Source: Actinomycetota bacterium
GTDB taxonomy: Bacteria; Actinomycetota; Geothermincolia; Fen-727; Anoxymicrobiaceae
Assembly (NCBI GenBank): GCA_018894655.1
Contig: JAHIPE010000135.1
Coordinates: 1 to 10,737, forward strand
Direction: 5' to 3'
DNA: 10,737 nt
The stretch's first letter is position 1, and each line of letters begins with the position of its first letter. Of the stretch, positions 1 to 5,824 are shown in pieces. The notes under the pieces were generated by a model. The model had not been told where the DNA came from. It made no database searches and saw nothing but the letters and a program-made list of their open reading frames with translations. A program made the translations under genes and the position numbers.

Positions 1-773
1 GGGTAGAGCATGCCCGACTCGGTTGCCACTATAAACTCCCAGGCGATGGAGCGAAGAGCGGCGTCGGCCATTCCCGAGGTGCTGCAGATATGGTCCGAGA
101 TTGCCAGGACCTCGGGCCGGCACTCCGGGTGGGCTATCACCTCCGCGCCGGGATGTGCCTCGAGAGCACTCTCCACCTGCTCTACGGTGATCTCGTCGTG
201 GGTGGAGCAGTAACCGTTCCAGGGGATGACCTCCTTGTCCACCAGGCCCGCCACGTACCGGGCGAGGTTCCGGTCAGGCACGAATAGCACCCGGTCGCCC
301 GGGACCGCCCTGACAACGTGGACCGCGTTGGAGGATGTGCAGCAGTAGTCGCTGACCGCCTTCACCTCCGCCGTGGTGTTCACGTAGGAAACCACGACCG
401 CGCCCGGGTTCTCCTCCCGTGCCCGGGCGACCTGGCCGGCCTCCGCCATGTCGGCCAGGGGGCAACCGGCCATCATCTCGGGCAGAAGCACGACCTTCTG
501 GGGGCTGAGGATATGGGCGGTCTCCGCCATGAAGTGAACGCCGCAGAAGACTATCACGTCGGCGTCGGTCTTAGCGGCCTCTCGGGACAGCCCCAGGGAG
601 TCACCGGTGAAATCAGCTATATCCTGCACCTCGGGACGCTGATAGTTGTGGGCCAGTATTACCGCGTTTCGCTCTTCCTTGACCTTGAGGACCTGCTCGG
701 CGACCGCCAGGTCATCAAGCAGGATCTCGCCCATGCTATCGATTTGCCCGACGTCGGTATCCTGGTGCGCCAT
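1..773 (-). CDS. nadA: Quinolinate synthase NadA (3' end cut by the window edge)
   Basis: NadA condenses iminoaspartate with dihydroxyacetone phosphate to give quinolinate in de novo NAD synthesis, using a [4Fe-4S] cluster. I translated 257 residues by hand from an ATG at 773, reading towards the left edge with no stop. Recognisable family segments are AHNYQ near residue 41, FCGVHFMAE near 76, LPEMMAGCPLADM near 97-109, VSYVNTTAEVKA near 128-139, VPDRNLA near 165-171, WNGYCSTH near 185-192, HPEC at 215-218 and CSTSGM at 230-235. Cys104 and Cys189 match two of the three cluster ligands known in the family. The third ligand (around residue 275 by comparison with the Thermotoga enzyme) would lie beyond the window. 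A GAGG sequence (779-782) sits 5 bases before the ATG. The gene follows panD with a 57-base gap holding palindromes. Both NadA's pathway and PanD start from aspartate. No nadB is seen here. Confidence 0.95.
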   Translation of the reverse strand, partial: MAHQDTDVGQIDSMGEILLDDLAVAEQVLKVKEERNAVILAHNYQRPEVQDIADFTGDSLGLSREAAKTDADVIVFCGVHFMAETAHILSPQKVVLLPEMMAGCPLADMAEAGQVARAREENPGAVVVSYVNTTAEVKAVSDYCCTSSNAVHVVRAVPGDRVLFVPDRNLARYVAGLVDKEVIPWNGYCSTHDEITVEQVESALEAHPGAEVIAHPECRPEVLAISDHICSTSGMADAALRSIAWEFIVATESGMLY

Positions 774-794
774 ATATGCCTCGCACGCGGGTTC

Positions 795-826
795 GTCACC
801 GTGACCGGTCAAAGTGGCCGGGTGAC
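795..826. promoter_or_regulatory. Overlapping palindromes upstream of nadA, operator-like
   Basis: The gap between panD and nadA holds two overlapping perfect palindromes: GTCACCGTGAC (795-805, 5+1+5) and TGACCGGTCA (802-811). A further GTGAC half-site follows at 822-826, so GTCACC (795-800) and GGTGAC (821-826) also form a 6-base inverted pair. The block ends 22 bases before the nadA ATG. A repressor site or an mRNA hairpin are both possible. I do not recognise it as a known NiaR, NrtR or NadQ site, and I could not find a convincing -10 element nearby. Confidence 0.25.
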
Positions 827-830
827 AATA

Positions 831-1223
831 CTAACAGGAGTCATCCACCGTCAGGTGGTCCTCGATCATCTCCGGCCGGTTGCTCTCGTCCACGAAAACT
901 ATGCTGGGGTGATGGCGCGCGGCCTCGTTATCGGGAACGGTTATAAAAGAGGCGATGATGACGAGGTCGCCCTTGTGGACGAGGCGCGCCGCCGCCCCAT
1001 TTATGCATATGTCCCCGGAGCCGCGCTCTCCCTCGATCACGTATGTCTCCAGGCGGTTTCCGTTATCCAGGTCCCAGACACTGACCTGCTCGTACGGTAC
1101 CAGGTCCGCCAGGTCCATGAGCCGCCTGTCGACGGTTATACTTCCCTCGTAGTGGATATCGGCATCAGTCACTACCGCCCGGTGGATCTTGCTCTTGAGC
1201 ATGAACCTGTTCAACCGCTTCAC
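831..1223 (-). CDS. panD: Aspartate 1-decarboxylase PanD (pyruvoyl-dependent)
   Basis: PanD decarboxylates L-aspartate to beta-alanine, the partner that PanC joins to pantoate. The proenzyme cleaves itself between Gly27 and Ser28 (YEGS at 25-28) to give the pyruvoyl group. Other conserved residues are Lys12 (KSKIHRA), Arg57, Thr60-Tyr61 ([13 protein letters not shown]) and the NGAAARL segment at 75-81. As drawn, the GTG start overlaps the panC stop in a GTGA sequence. A TTG three codons in (position 1214) gives an N-terminus that lines up residue for residue with E. coli PanD (cleavage then at 24/25) and has GGAGG 10 bases ahead. Either start is possible, giving 130 or 127 residues. The stop is TAG. 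The gene is probably co-translated with panC. Five of its 11 isoleucine codons are AUA. Confidence 0.95.
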   Translation of the reverse strand: MKRLNRFMLKSKIHRAVVTDADIHYEGSITVDRRLMDLADLVPYEQVSVWDLDNGNRLETYVIEGERGSGDICINGAAARLVHKGDLVIIASFITVPDNEAARHHPSIVFVDESNRPEMIEDHLTVDDSC

Positions 1224-2077
1224 GCCTCCAACTCCATCTCGAACACCATGTTGTCTATCAACCTGGCCTTCCCGACATGGGCGGCCAAGGCGATTAGAAC
1301 CTCGCCGGATAGCTCCGAAAGAGGTTCGAGGTAGATATTACCACAGATGGACACATACTCAAGATTGACCAGCGGCTCCGCCGAGATCACCTCGCCTATC
1401 GCCTCCCGTATCACCGAGGCGTTCCTCTCCCCCGACTCGATGAGTCCCCGGGCCTTCGCAAGTGAGCGGAACAGCGCGGTTGCCGCCTCCCTCTCGTCAG
1501 GCTCCAGGTAGATGTTGCGGCTGCTCATGGCAAGGCCGTCGTCCTCCCGCTGTGTTGGAACCGCCCTTATCTCCACCCCAAAATCGAGGTCACGGGCCAT
1601 GGCCCTTATAATCGCCAGTTGCTGGGCGTCCTTCTGCCCGAAGTACGCCACCTGGGCGGGGACGATATTGAAAAGCTTGGCCACGACCGTGGCCACCCCC
1701 TTGAAGTGCCCGGGCCTCTCCTTCCCGCACATCACCGATGAGAGCCCCTCCACCTCCACCGTCGTGGCGAACTCCTCTGGGTACATCTCGCCCGGGCCGG
1801 GGGCGAAAAGGTACGACACACCCGCCGACTCCGCTCTGGAGCGGTCACTCTCGAAGTCACGGGGGTAATCGGCAAGGTCCTCGCCGGGGGCGAACTGCGT
1901 CGGGTTCACGAAAAGGGTCACCACCACCTCGTCGCACTCCCGGGCGGCGCGGCGCATCAGTTCCAGGTGGCCCCGGTGGAAAAACCCCATCGTGGGAACC
2001 AGGCCCACCGTCTTGCCCCGCGCCCTGGCAAGCTCCACGATGCGGCGCATCTCGGCCGCTTCCCTTATGACCTCCAT
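1220..2077 (-). CDS. panC: Pantothenate synthetase PanC
   Basis: PanC joins pantoate and beta-alanine through a pantoyl-adenylate to make pantothenate, the precursor of coenzyme A. The 285-residue protein shows the nucleotidyltransferase HxGH motif in [11 protein letters not shown] (His34, His37), then LFVNPTQF near 55-62, DYPRDFE near 70-76, YFGQKDAQQ near 145-153 and the KMSKS-like loop GLAMSSRN at 181-188. Two sites differ from the usual consensus: FFHRGH where ALHEGH is common, and REDDGL where REPDGL is common. I chose the ATG at 2077 because GAGGAG (2083-2088) lies 5 bases before it. The in-frame GTG at 2083 would overlap that ribosome site. Its TGA stop overlaps the panD start, and it begins 9 bases after the DUF2520 gene, so it sits in the middle of a coupled pantothenate block. 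Confidence 0.96.
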   Translation of the reverse strand: MEVIREAAEMRRIVELARARGKTVGLVPTMGFFHRGHLELMRRAARECDEVVVTLFVNPTQFAPGEDLADYPRDFESDRSRAESAGVSYLFAPGPGEMYPEEFATTVEVEGLSSVMCGKERPGHFKGVATVVAKLFNIVPAQVAYFGQKDAQQLAIIRAMARDLDFGVEIRAVPTQREDDGLAMSSRNIYLEPDEREAATALFRSLAKARGLIESGERNASVIREAIGEVISAEPLVNLEYVSICGNIYLEPLSELSGEVLIALAAHVGKARLIDNMVFEMELEA

Positions 2078-2082
2078 CGTCA

Positions 2083-2088
2083 CTCCTC
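2083..2088 (-). promoter_or_regulatory. Ribosome binding site that sets the panC start
   Basis: GAGGAG on the minus strand ends 5 bases before the ATG at 2077. It overlaps the last two bases of the stop codon of the preceding gene, which favours re-initiation and rules against the GTG at 2083 as the panC start. Confidence 0.6.
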
Positions 2089-2968
2089 ACTCCAGGATAT
2101 TTCGCATACTCTCTATCTCCTCGTCGGTCAACTCTCCCCTCTCGGCGACGAGCCGCAGCCCCCACAGGGAGACCGCCCGATACATCGACGAAAGCTCGGG
2201 GTCCACGCCGTCAAGCGCCTGGAGATGAGACCTTATGGTGCCGATGTCACCGCGCGCCAGCGGGCCGGTAACCGCGTCCCGCGGCCCCAGCCGGGCGATG
2301 TTCTCCACCGTCGCCCTCACCAGGGGTATAAACGCTTCCCTTGCCTCACTTTCGGTGAAACCCAAACCCACGCACAGGCTCTCGGCGCCGTGCTGCACCA
2401 TAGTCATGAGATTGCAGGCCATCACCGCGGCCGCGTGGTAGGCGGCCTTGTCATCATCGTCCACCAGCAGCATCCTGCCGCCGATGTCAGACACGAAACC
2501 GCGGGCCCACTCTTCGAGGTGGCCCGCGCAGGTTACCCCGAACGTGGACCCGGGAAGGGACGCGAGGGCTCCTGGGAGGTCGGCGAACGTCTGCAGCGGG
2601 TGTACGCATAGTGTTTCCGCGCCCCCGGCGCCGGCCGTGGCCAGCGCGTCGAGGGATAGCGCACCGCTCATATGTATGAACTTCTTGCCCCGGATATCGG
2701 CGGATACGGCTACCGCGCGGCACGCCTCCTCGACCGCACCGTCAGGTGTTGTTATCAGCACGATATCGGCCCTTCGCGCGGCCTCGCCGGAATCGGCGCA
2801 TGATTCCGCGTCCAGCAGCGACGCGGCGCGGCCCCGGGCATCAGGGCTCCTGTCCGATATGCCCACCAACTGATACCCCGCGGAGGAAAGGGCGCTCGCC
2901 ATGGCGGTGCCCACCTTCCCTGCCCCGATTACCGCCACTCTCCTGCCGGGCTCTTCCTTGCCGGTCAC
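2087..2968 (-). CDS. Rossmann-fold DUF2520 protein, candidate ketopantoate reductase
   Basis: This 293-residue protein begins with a dinucleotide-binding fold: VAVIGAGKVGTAMA at about 11-24 carries the GxGxxG motif (Gly15, Gly17, Gly20), followed by an acidic residue after the second strand (GISDRS) as expected for NAD(P) binding. The second half resembles the helical DUF2520 family, with HMSGALSLDAL and CVHPLQTFAD in the linker between halves, and AAAVMACNLM and GPLARGD further on. A reductase acting on a small acid is likely. It sits directly between folK and panC, with panC-panD downstream and no panE in view, so the best guess is the NADPH-dependent ketopantoate reductase step. From memory, Francisella PanG is a PanE-unrelated enzyme for this reaction, and a similar protein precedes panC in mycobacteria. 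The GTG start overlaps the folK stop (GTGA), with GGAGGG 6 bases ahead. The substrate is inferred from context only. Confidence 0.85.
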   Translation of the reverse strand: MTGKEEPGRRVAVIGAGKVGTAMASALSSAGYQLVGISDRSPDARGRAASLLDAESCADSGEAARRADIVLITTPDGAVEEACRAVAVSADIRGKKFIHMSGALSLDALATAGAGGAETLCVHPLQTFADLPGALASLPGSTFGVTCAGHLEEWARGFVSDIGGRMLLVDDDDKAAYHAAAVMACNLMTMVQHGAESLCVGLGFTESEAREAFIPLVRATVENIARLGPRDAVTGPLARGDIGTIRSHLQALDGVDPELSSMYRAVSLWGLRLVAERGELTDEEIESMRNILE

Positions 2969-3453
2969 AGGCCGCCCTCCATCCGTACCGCATGGCCGTT
3001 CCCGATTCCATCCCGGACCTCCCGAAGCGGGGTCCCGTCGGGAAGTGAGGCGTCAGGGGCCACCTCCAGCATGGGCTCCAGGACAAAACGCCTCTCGGTA
3101 AGCCTGGGGTGGGGCACGGTGAGGCCCGTCTCGTCTACCTCGACGCCGTCGATGAGCAGGATATCTACGTCCAGGGTGCGCGGCCCCCAGCGCCGTCGCC
3201 TGCGCCTGCCGTTAGAGTCCTCTATCCTCTGCACCAGTTCCAGCAGGTCGCGCGGTGAAAGACCGGTGTCAACAACGACCACCGCGTTAAGGAACTCCAG
3301 TTGGCCGGTGAACCCCACCGGCTCGGACCGGTAGACGCTGGAGGTAGCCACAACCGTAACGCCGTCTTCCCCCGCGAGGCCGCTCACCGCCGCTCGCAGG
3401 AACGCCAGGCGGTCCCCCTGGTTCGAGCCGAGCCCCAGGTATGCCGTACTCAC
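2965..3453 (-). CDS. folK: 6-hydroxymethyl-7,8-dihydropterin pyrophosphokinase FolK
   Basis: FolK moves pyrophosphate from ATP to 6-hydroxymethyl-dihydropterin, the substrate that FolP then joins to p-aminobenzoate. The 162-residue protein opens with AYLGLGSNQGDR (4-15), continues with SVYRSEPVGF (39-48) and EFLNAVV (53-59), and carries the signature WGPRTLDVDILL at 89-100, where Asp95 and Asp97 bind the two magnesium ions. PHPRLTERRFVLEPM (114-128) closes the active site. Six arginines in a row (83-88) precede the signature, which is more than usual for the ATP-binding loop. The GTG start overlaps the folB TGA stop in GTGA. A run of seven G residues enters the start codon and may act as a crude ribosome site or as a slippage site. 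The length is normal for the family. Confidence 0.96.
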   Translation of the reverse strand: MSTAYLGLGSNQGDRLAFLRAAVSGLAGEDGVTVVATSSVYRSEPVGFTGQLEFLNAVVVVDTGLSPRDLLELVQRIEDSNGRRRRRRWGPRTLDVDILLIDGVEVDETGLTVPHPRLTERRFVLEPMLEVAPDASLPDGTPLREVRDGIGNGHAVRMEGGL

Positions 3454-3833
3454 CCCCCCGTTCCCCCCGGTCTCCCTTCACGCTCACCGGTAACTGTTAC
3501 GCCCACCCATCCCACCGTGACCGCAAGGGGCGCTCGAGGCTTCTTCACCGTCGCGGAAGCCCGCGCCACGCCCGGGAGGGATAGAAGGTAGTCTACTATC
3601 CGGGAGGCCAGGGTCTCAATGAGGTCGTACCTCTCCCGGGTGGAAAGCGACGCCACCTCGTCAACCACCACCGCGTAATCCACCGTGGAAGACAGGTCGT
3701 CGTCATCCGCCTCGGCCCCGGCGGGGAGCTCGATCTCGATATCGATCAGGAACTCCTGCCCCTCGCGCTTCTCCTGTGGCGACACCCCGTGGTAGGCAAA
3801 CACCCGGATGTCCCGCGCGATTATCCTATGCAC
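3450..3833 (-). CDS. folB: Dihydroneopterin aldolase FolB
   Basis: FolB cleaves 7,8-dihydroneopterin to 6-hydroxymethyl-dihydropterin and glycolaldehyde. In 127 residues it shows FAYHGVSPQEKREGQEF (12-28, with Glu21 matching the conserved substrate-binding Glu), STVDYAVV (49-56, Tyr53), RYDLIETLASRI (68-79) and VKKPRAPL (96-103), where Lys98 is the likely catalytic lysine. The C-terminus ends in a glycine-rich tail, GREGRPGGTGG, that is longer than the family core. The GTG start lies inside the end of folP (overlap GTGCATAG, 8 bases), preceded by GGAGGGGAGGG. The stop overlaps folK. FolB and FolK act in consecutive steps, and a -1 slip in the terminal G run would join them (see findings). Confidence 0.95.
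   Translation of the reverse strand: MHRIIARDIRVFAYHGVSPQEKREGQEFLIDIEIELPAGAEADDDDLSSTVDYAVVVDEVASLSTRERYDLIETLASRIVDYLLSLPGVARASATVKKPRAPLAVTVGWVGVTVTGEREGRPGGTGG
3453..3459 (-). other. G7 homopolymer at the folB/folK junction
   Basis: Seven consecutive G residues on the minus strand run from the penultimate codons of folB into the first base of the folK GTG. The FolB frame reads ACG GGG GGG TGA. A one-base backward slip reads ACG GGG GGG GTG AGT and continues in the FolK frame. This may be ordinary or may allow some FolB-FolK fusion. Confidence 0.9.
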
Positions 3834-5112
3834 CGCCCTCCCCTCCTCTCGACTGAGCGCGGCCCTTGCCGTGGAGTGCGTCGGCCATCCTCACGACCTC
3901 GGATATCTCCTCGACGTCGTGGACCCTCACCACGTCGACTCCCCGGGCTATCGCGAACGCGACGGTCGCGGCGGTGCCCAGCAGTCGCTCCCCCACCGGC
4001 CGGCCAAGGACGGCGCCTATGAATCTCTTGCGGGAGGTCCCCAGTACCAGGGGGTAGCCGAGGGAACTGAACTCGTCCAGGCGGCGTATTATCTCCAGGT
4101 TGTGCTCCAGCGTCTTCCCGAAACCGATCCCGGGGTCGATCATTATCTTCGCTGCCTCGACCCCTCCCTGGACCGCCGCCTCAGCCCGCTCCCGCAGGAA
4201 ACGGACGATATCGCCGACCACGTCGTCGTAGGCGGGTTCCTTCTGCATGTCCCTGGGGACCCCTTGCATGTGCATCACTATTACCGGCGCCCCCCGCTGG
4301 GCCAGGAGCCCAATCATCTCCGGATCGAACCTGAGGCCGCTTATGTCGTTGACTACCTCCGCGCCGGCATCCAGTGCCCGGCGGGCGATCTCGGACTTGT
4401 AGGTGTCGATGGAGATGGGAACGGTAATCTCGCCAGCCAGCGCTTCTACCAGCGGAATCGTGCGGCCGGCCTCCTCCTCGAGGCCGACCGGATCCGCGCC
4501 CGGGCGCGTGGACTCCCCACCCACATCGATTATATCCGCGCCCGCCCGGACCATCTCGCGCACCCTTACGCACGTGTCCTCGAGGGTATCACAGTCGCCG
4601 CCGTCGGAGAACGAGTCCGGCGTGACGTTCAGGACCCCCATGATGAGGGTGCGCCCTCCGAAGCGCAGGGCGTGGGAACCGGCGGCCATCTCCCGCGGCT
4701 CCGCCGATCCCGAGAGCACCGCGTCCAGGAACTCCTCCAGTTCCTCGGCGAGGTCGTGGAGGCCGAACGGCTGCATTGCCAGATTCCCTATCGCCTGCCG
4801 GAACTGGGAGGCCGTTCCCATCATCAGCACTCGCACCGGCTCCGTGTTCTTGGAGAAGACCTCCCGGGGGTTGGCGCACTCCCCTCCGCGAGAGAGCATC
4901 ACCTGCTTCAGGATGTGGGCGGCTCGCGCCTGGACGTTCTCCACCGAGATGACGAGGTACAACATCTTCCGGCTCATTATCGCGACCCCGGAGGAGTCCG
5001 GCCCCAGTTCGGCGAGCAGCCTGCGGGCATCGTCGTGGTCCTCCACCCTGACCAGGCGAGGGTTGAAACGGGTACTCCGGCCGTTTGGCGGTTCGATAAG
5101 GCCTGACCTCAC
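3826..5112 (-). CDS. folP: Dihydropteroate synthase FolP with an extra N-terminal domain
   Basis: FolP condenses hydroxymethyl-dihydropterin pyrophosphate with p-aminobenzoate, the step blocked by sulfonamides. The catalytic barrel occupies about residues 155-415 of 428: MGVLNVTPDSFSDGG (158-172), DVGGESTRPGA (196-206), NDISGL (255-260), MHMQGVPRDMQ (280-290), IDPGIGFGK (325-333), LGTSRKRFIG (357-366) and VRVHDV (395-400) are all present. Ahead of it is a domain of about 120 residues (16-133) with its own predicted strand/helix pattern, including LYLVISV, AAHILKQVML, VRVLMMGT and a Leu/Glu-rich helix LAEELEEFLDAVL. Typical FolP is about 280 residues, so this form is long; I recall similar ones in Clostridia. 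I chose the GTG at 5112, which leaves 14 bases after the folE stop; the ribosome site is weak, so the exact start is uncertain. A longer open frame to 5250 only overlaps folE. Confidence 0.93.
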   Translation of the reverse strand: MRSGLIEPPNGRSTRFNPRLVRVEDHDDARRLLAELGPDSSGVAIMSRKMLYLVISVENVQARAAHILKQVMLSRGGECANPREVFSKNTEPVRVLMMGTASQFRQAIGNLAMQPFGLHDLAEELEEFLDAVLSGSAEPREMAAGSHALRFGGRTLIMGVLNVTPDSFSDGGDCDTLEDTCVRVREMVRAGADIIDVGGESTRPGADPVGLEEEAGRTIPLVEALAGEITVPISIDTYKSEIARRALDAGAEVVNDISGLRFDPEMIGLLAQRGAPVIVMHMQGVPRDMQKEPAYDDVVGDIVRFLRERAEAAVQGGVEAAKIMIDPGIGFGKTLEHNLEIIRRLDEFSSLGYPLVLGTSRKRFIGAVLGRPVGERLLGTAATVAFAIARGVDVVRVHDVEEISEVVRMADALHGKGRAQSRGGEGGA

Positions 5113-5126
5113 TGTTTGGCGGTCTC

Positions 5127-5690
5127 TTATCGGGCCATCAGCAGGGACATCGCCTCCGCCCTGCTCGCCGGGCTCCGGTAGAAAGCACCCCTGACCGCGG
5201 AGGTGACGGTCACCGTTCCCGGCTTCTTGACCCCGCGCATAGATATGCACAGGTGCTCCGCCTCGATTACCACCAGCGCGCCATGGGCATTAAGGCCCTC
5301 CATTATCGCGTCCGCGACCTGGGTGGTGAGCCGCTCCTGGACCTGCAGCCTCTTGGAAAGGACGTCCACGACCCGGGCCAACTTGCTTATCCCCGTGATC
5401 TGTCCCGATTCGCCGGGGACGTAGGCGACGTGCGCCTTGCCGATGAAAGGCATAAGGTGGTGCTCGCAGACGGAGTAGAGGGGGATATCCTTGACGATGA
5501 TCATCTCCTCGTGCTTCTCGGCGAACAGGGGCTTGAGTATATCAGCGGGTTCCTGGTCAAAACCCGCGAATATCTCCTCGTACATACTCGCCACCCGGTC
5601 GGGGGTGAGGACAAGGCCCTCTCTCCCGGGATCCTCGCCTATCGCCTCGAGGATCATCGTTACCGCTTTCTTTATCTTCTCGCTGTCCAA
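5127..5690 (-). CDS. folE: GTP cyclohydrolase I FolE
   Basis: FolE converts GTP to 7,8-dihydroneopterin triphosphate, the first step of folate synthesis. With a TTG start at 5690 the protein has 187 residues, the normal size. The zinc site is complete: Cys75 and His78 in [10 protein letters not shown] (73-82) and Cys148 in [10 protein letters not shown] (145-154). Also present are [20 protein letters not shown] (90-109) and QVQERLT (116-122). The open frame continues upstream to 5789, but that part is not family-like. AGGGGAGG (5698-5705) lies 7 bases before the TTG, which decides the start. It opens the folate block, with a likely promoter about 50 bases upstream. The phosphatase that removes triphosphate before FolB is not in the window. 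Confidence 0.95.
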   Translation of the reverse strand: MDSEKIKKAVTMILEAIGEDPGREGLVLTPDRVASMYEEIFAGFDQEPADILKPLFAEKHEEMIIVKDIPLYSVCEHHLMPFIGKAHVAYVPGESGQITGISKLARVVDVLSKRLQVQERLTTQVADAIMEGLNAHGALVVIEAEHLCISMRGVKKPGTVTVTSAVRGAFYRSPASRAEAMSLLMAR

Positions 5691-5697
5691 TCCAAGG

Positions 5698-5705
5698 CCT
5701 CCCCT
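5698..5705 (-). promoter_or_regulatory. Ribosome binding site that sets the folE TTG start
   Basis: AGGGGAGG on the minus strand is a near-perfect Shine-Dalgarno sequence, 7 bases before TTG at 5690. The upstream ATG and GTG codons in the same frame have no comparable site. Confidence 0.7.
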
Positions 5706-5736
5706 TATCACGTCGGAGCCAACGCTTGCTGAAGAT

Positions 5737-5765
5737 ATTCTTGCAATAATGAGTTTTGGAGTCAA
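5737..5765 (-). promoter_or_regulatory. Candidate sigma-70 promoter for the folE operon
   Basis: On the minus strand TTGACT (5760-5765, five of six matches to TTGACA) is followed after exactly 17 bases by AAGAAT (5737-5742, four of six to TATAAT). Start of transcription would be near 5730, giving an untranslated leader of about 40 bases with the folE ribosome site. The surrounding 5705-5770 stretch is AT-rich against the GC-rich background. The -35 box shares bases with the U-tract of the terminator just upstream. Confidence 0.5.
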
Positions 5766-5786
5766 AAAGTGGCTATCCACTCCTCT
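5764..5786 (-). terminator. Weak hairpin plus U-tract after ftsH
   Basis: The minus strand reads AGTGG-ATAG-CCACT followed by TTTT (stem arms 5777-5781 and 5768-5772). G-U pairs between the preceding GAGG and the T-run could lengthen the 5-base stem. It lies about 45 bases past the ftsH stop. Stability is modest, so read-through into folE is likely. Confidence 0.4.
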
Positions 5787-5824
5787 CAAAGGGGCACTCG
5801 GTAGCCTGGGGAGATGCGACAGTG

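Noticed and set aside
318..1334. Long plus-strand open frame of 338 codons
   Set aside because: It is antisense to nadA and panD, whose translations match known families; its own translation has no recognisable motif and reflects GC-rich shadow coding.
3808..5106. Long plus-strand open frame of 432 codons
   Set aside because: It mirrors folP across its full length, with no ribosome site and no family-like sequence.
5083..5123. Direct repeat GTTTGGCGGT twice (5083-5092 and 5114-5123), 31 bases apart around the folP start
   Set aside because: A 10-base pair of repeats within 50 bases is expected about once by chance in a window of this size, and there is no palindrome or promoter linked to it.
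5113..5250. N-terminal extension of folP into folE
   Set aside because: The residues are an off-frame reading of the folE 3' end (low complexity, Gly/Arg rich) and start well inside an established gene.
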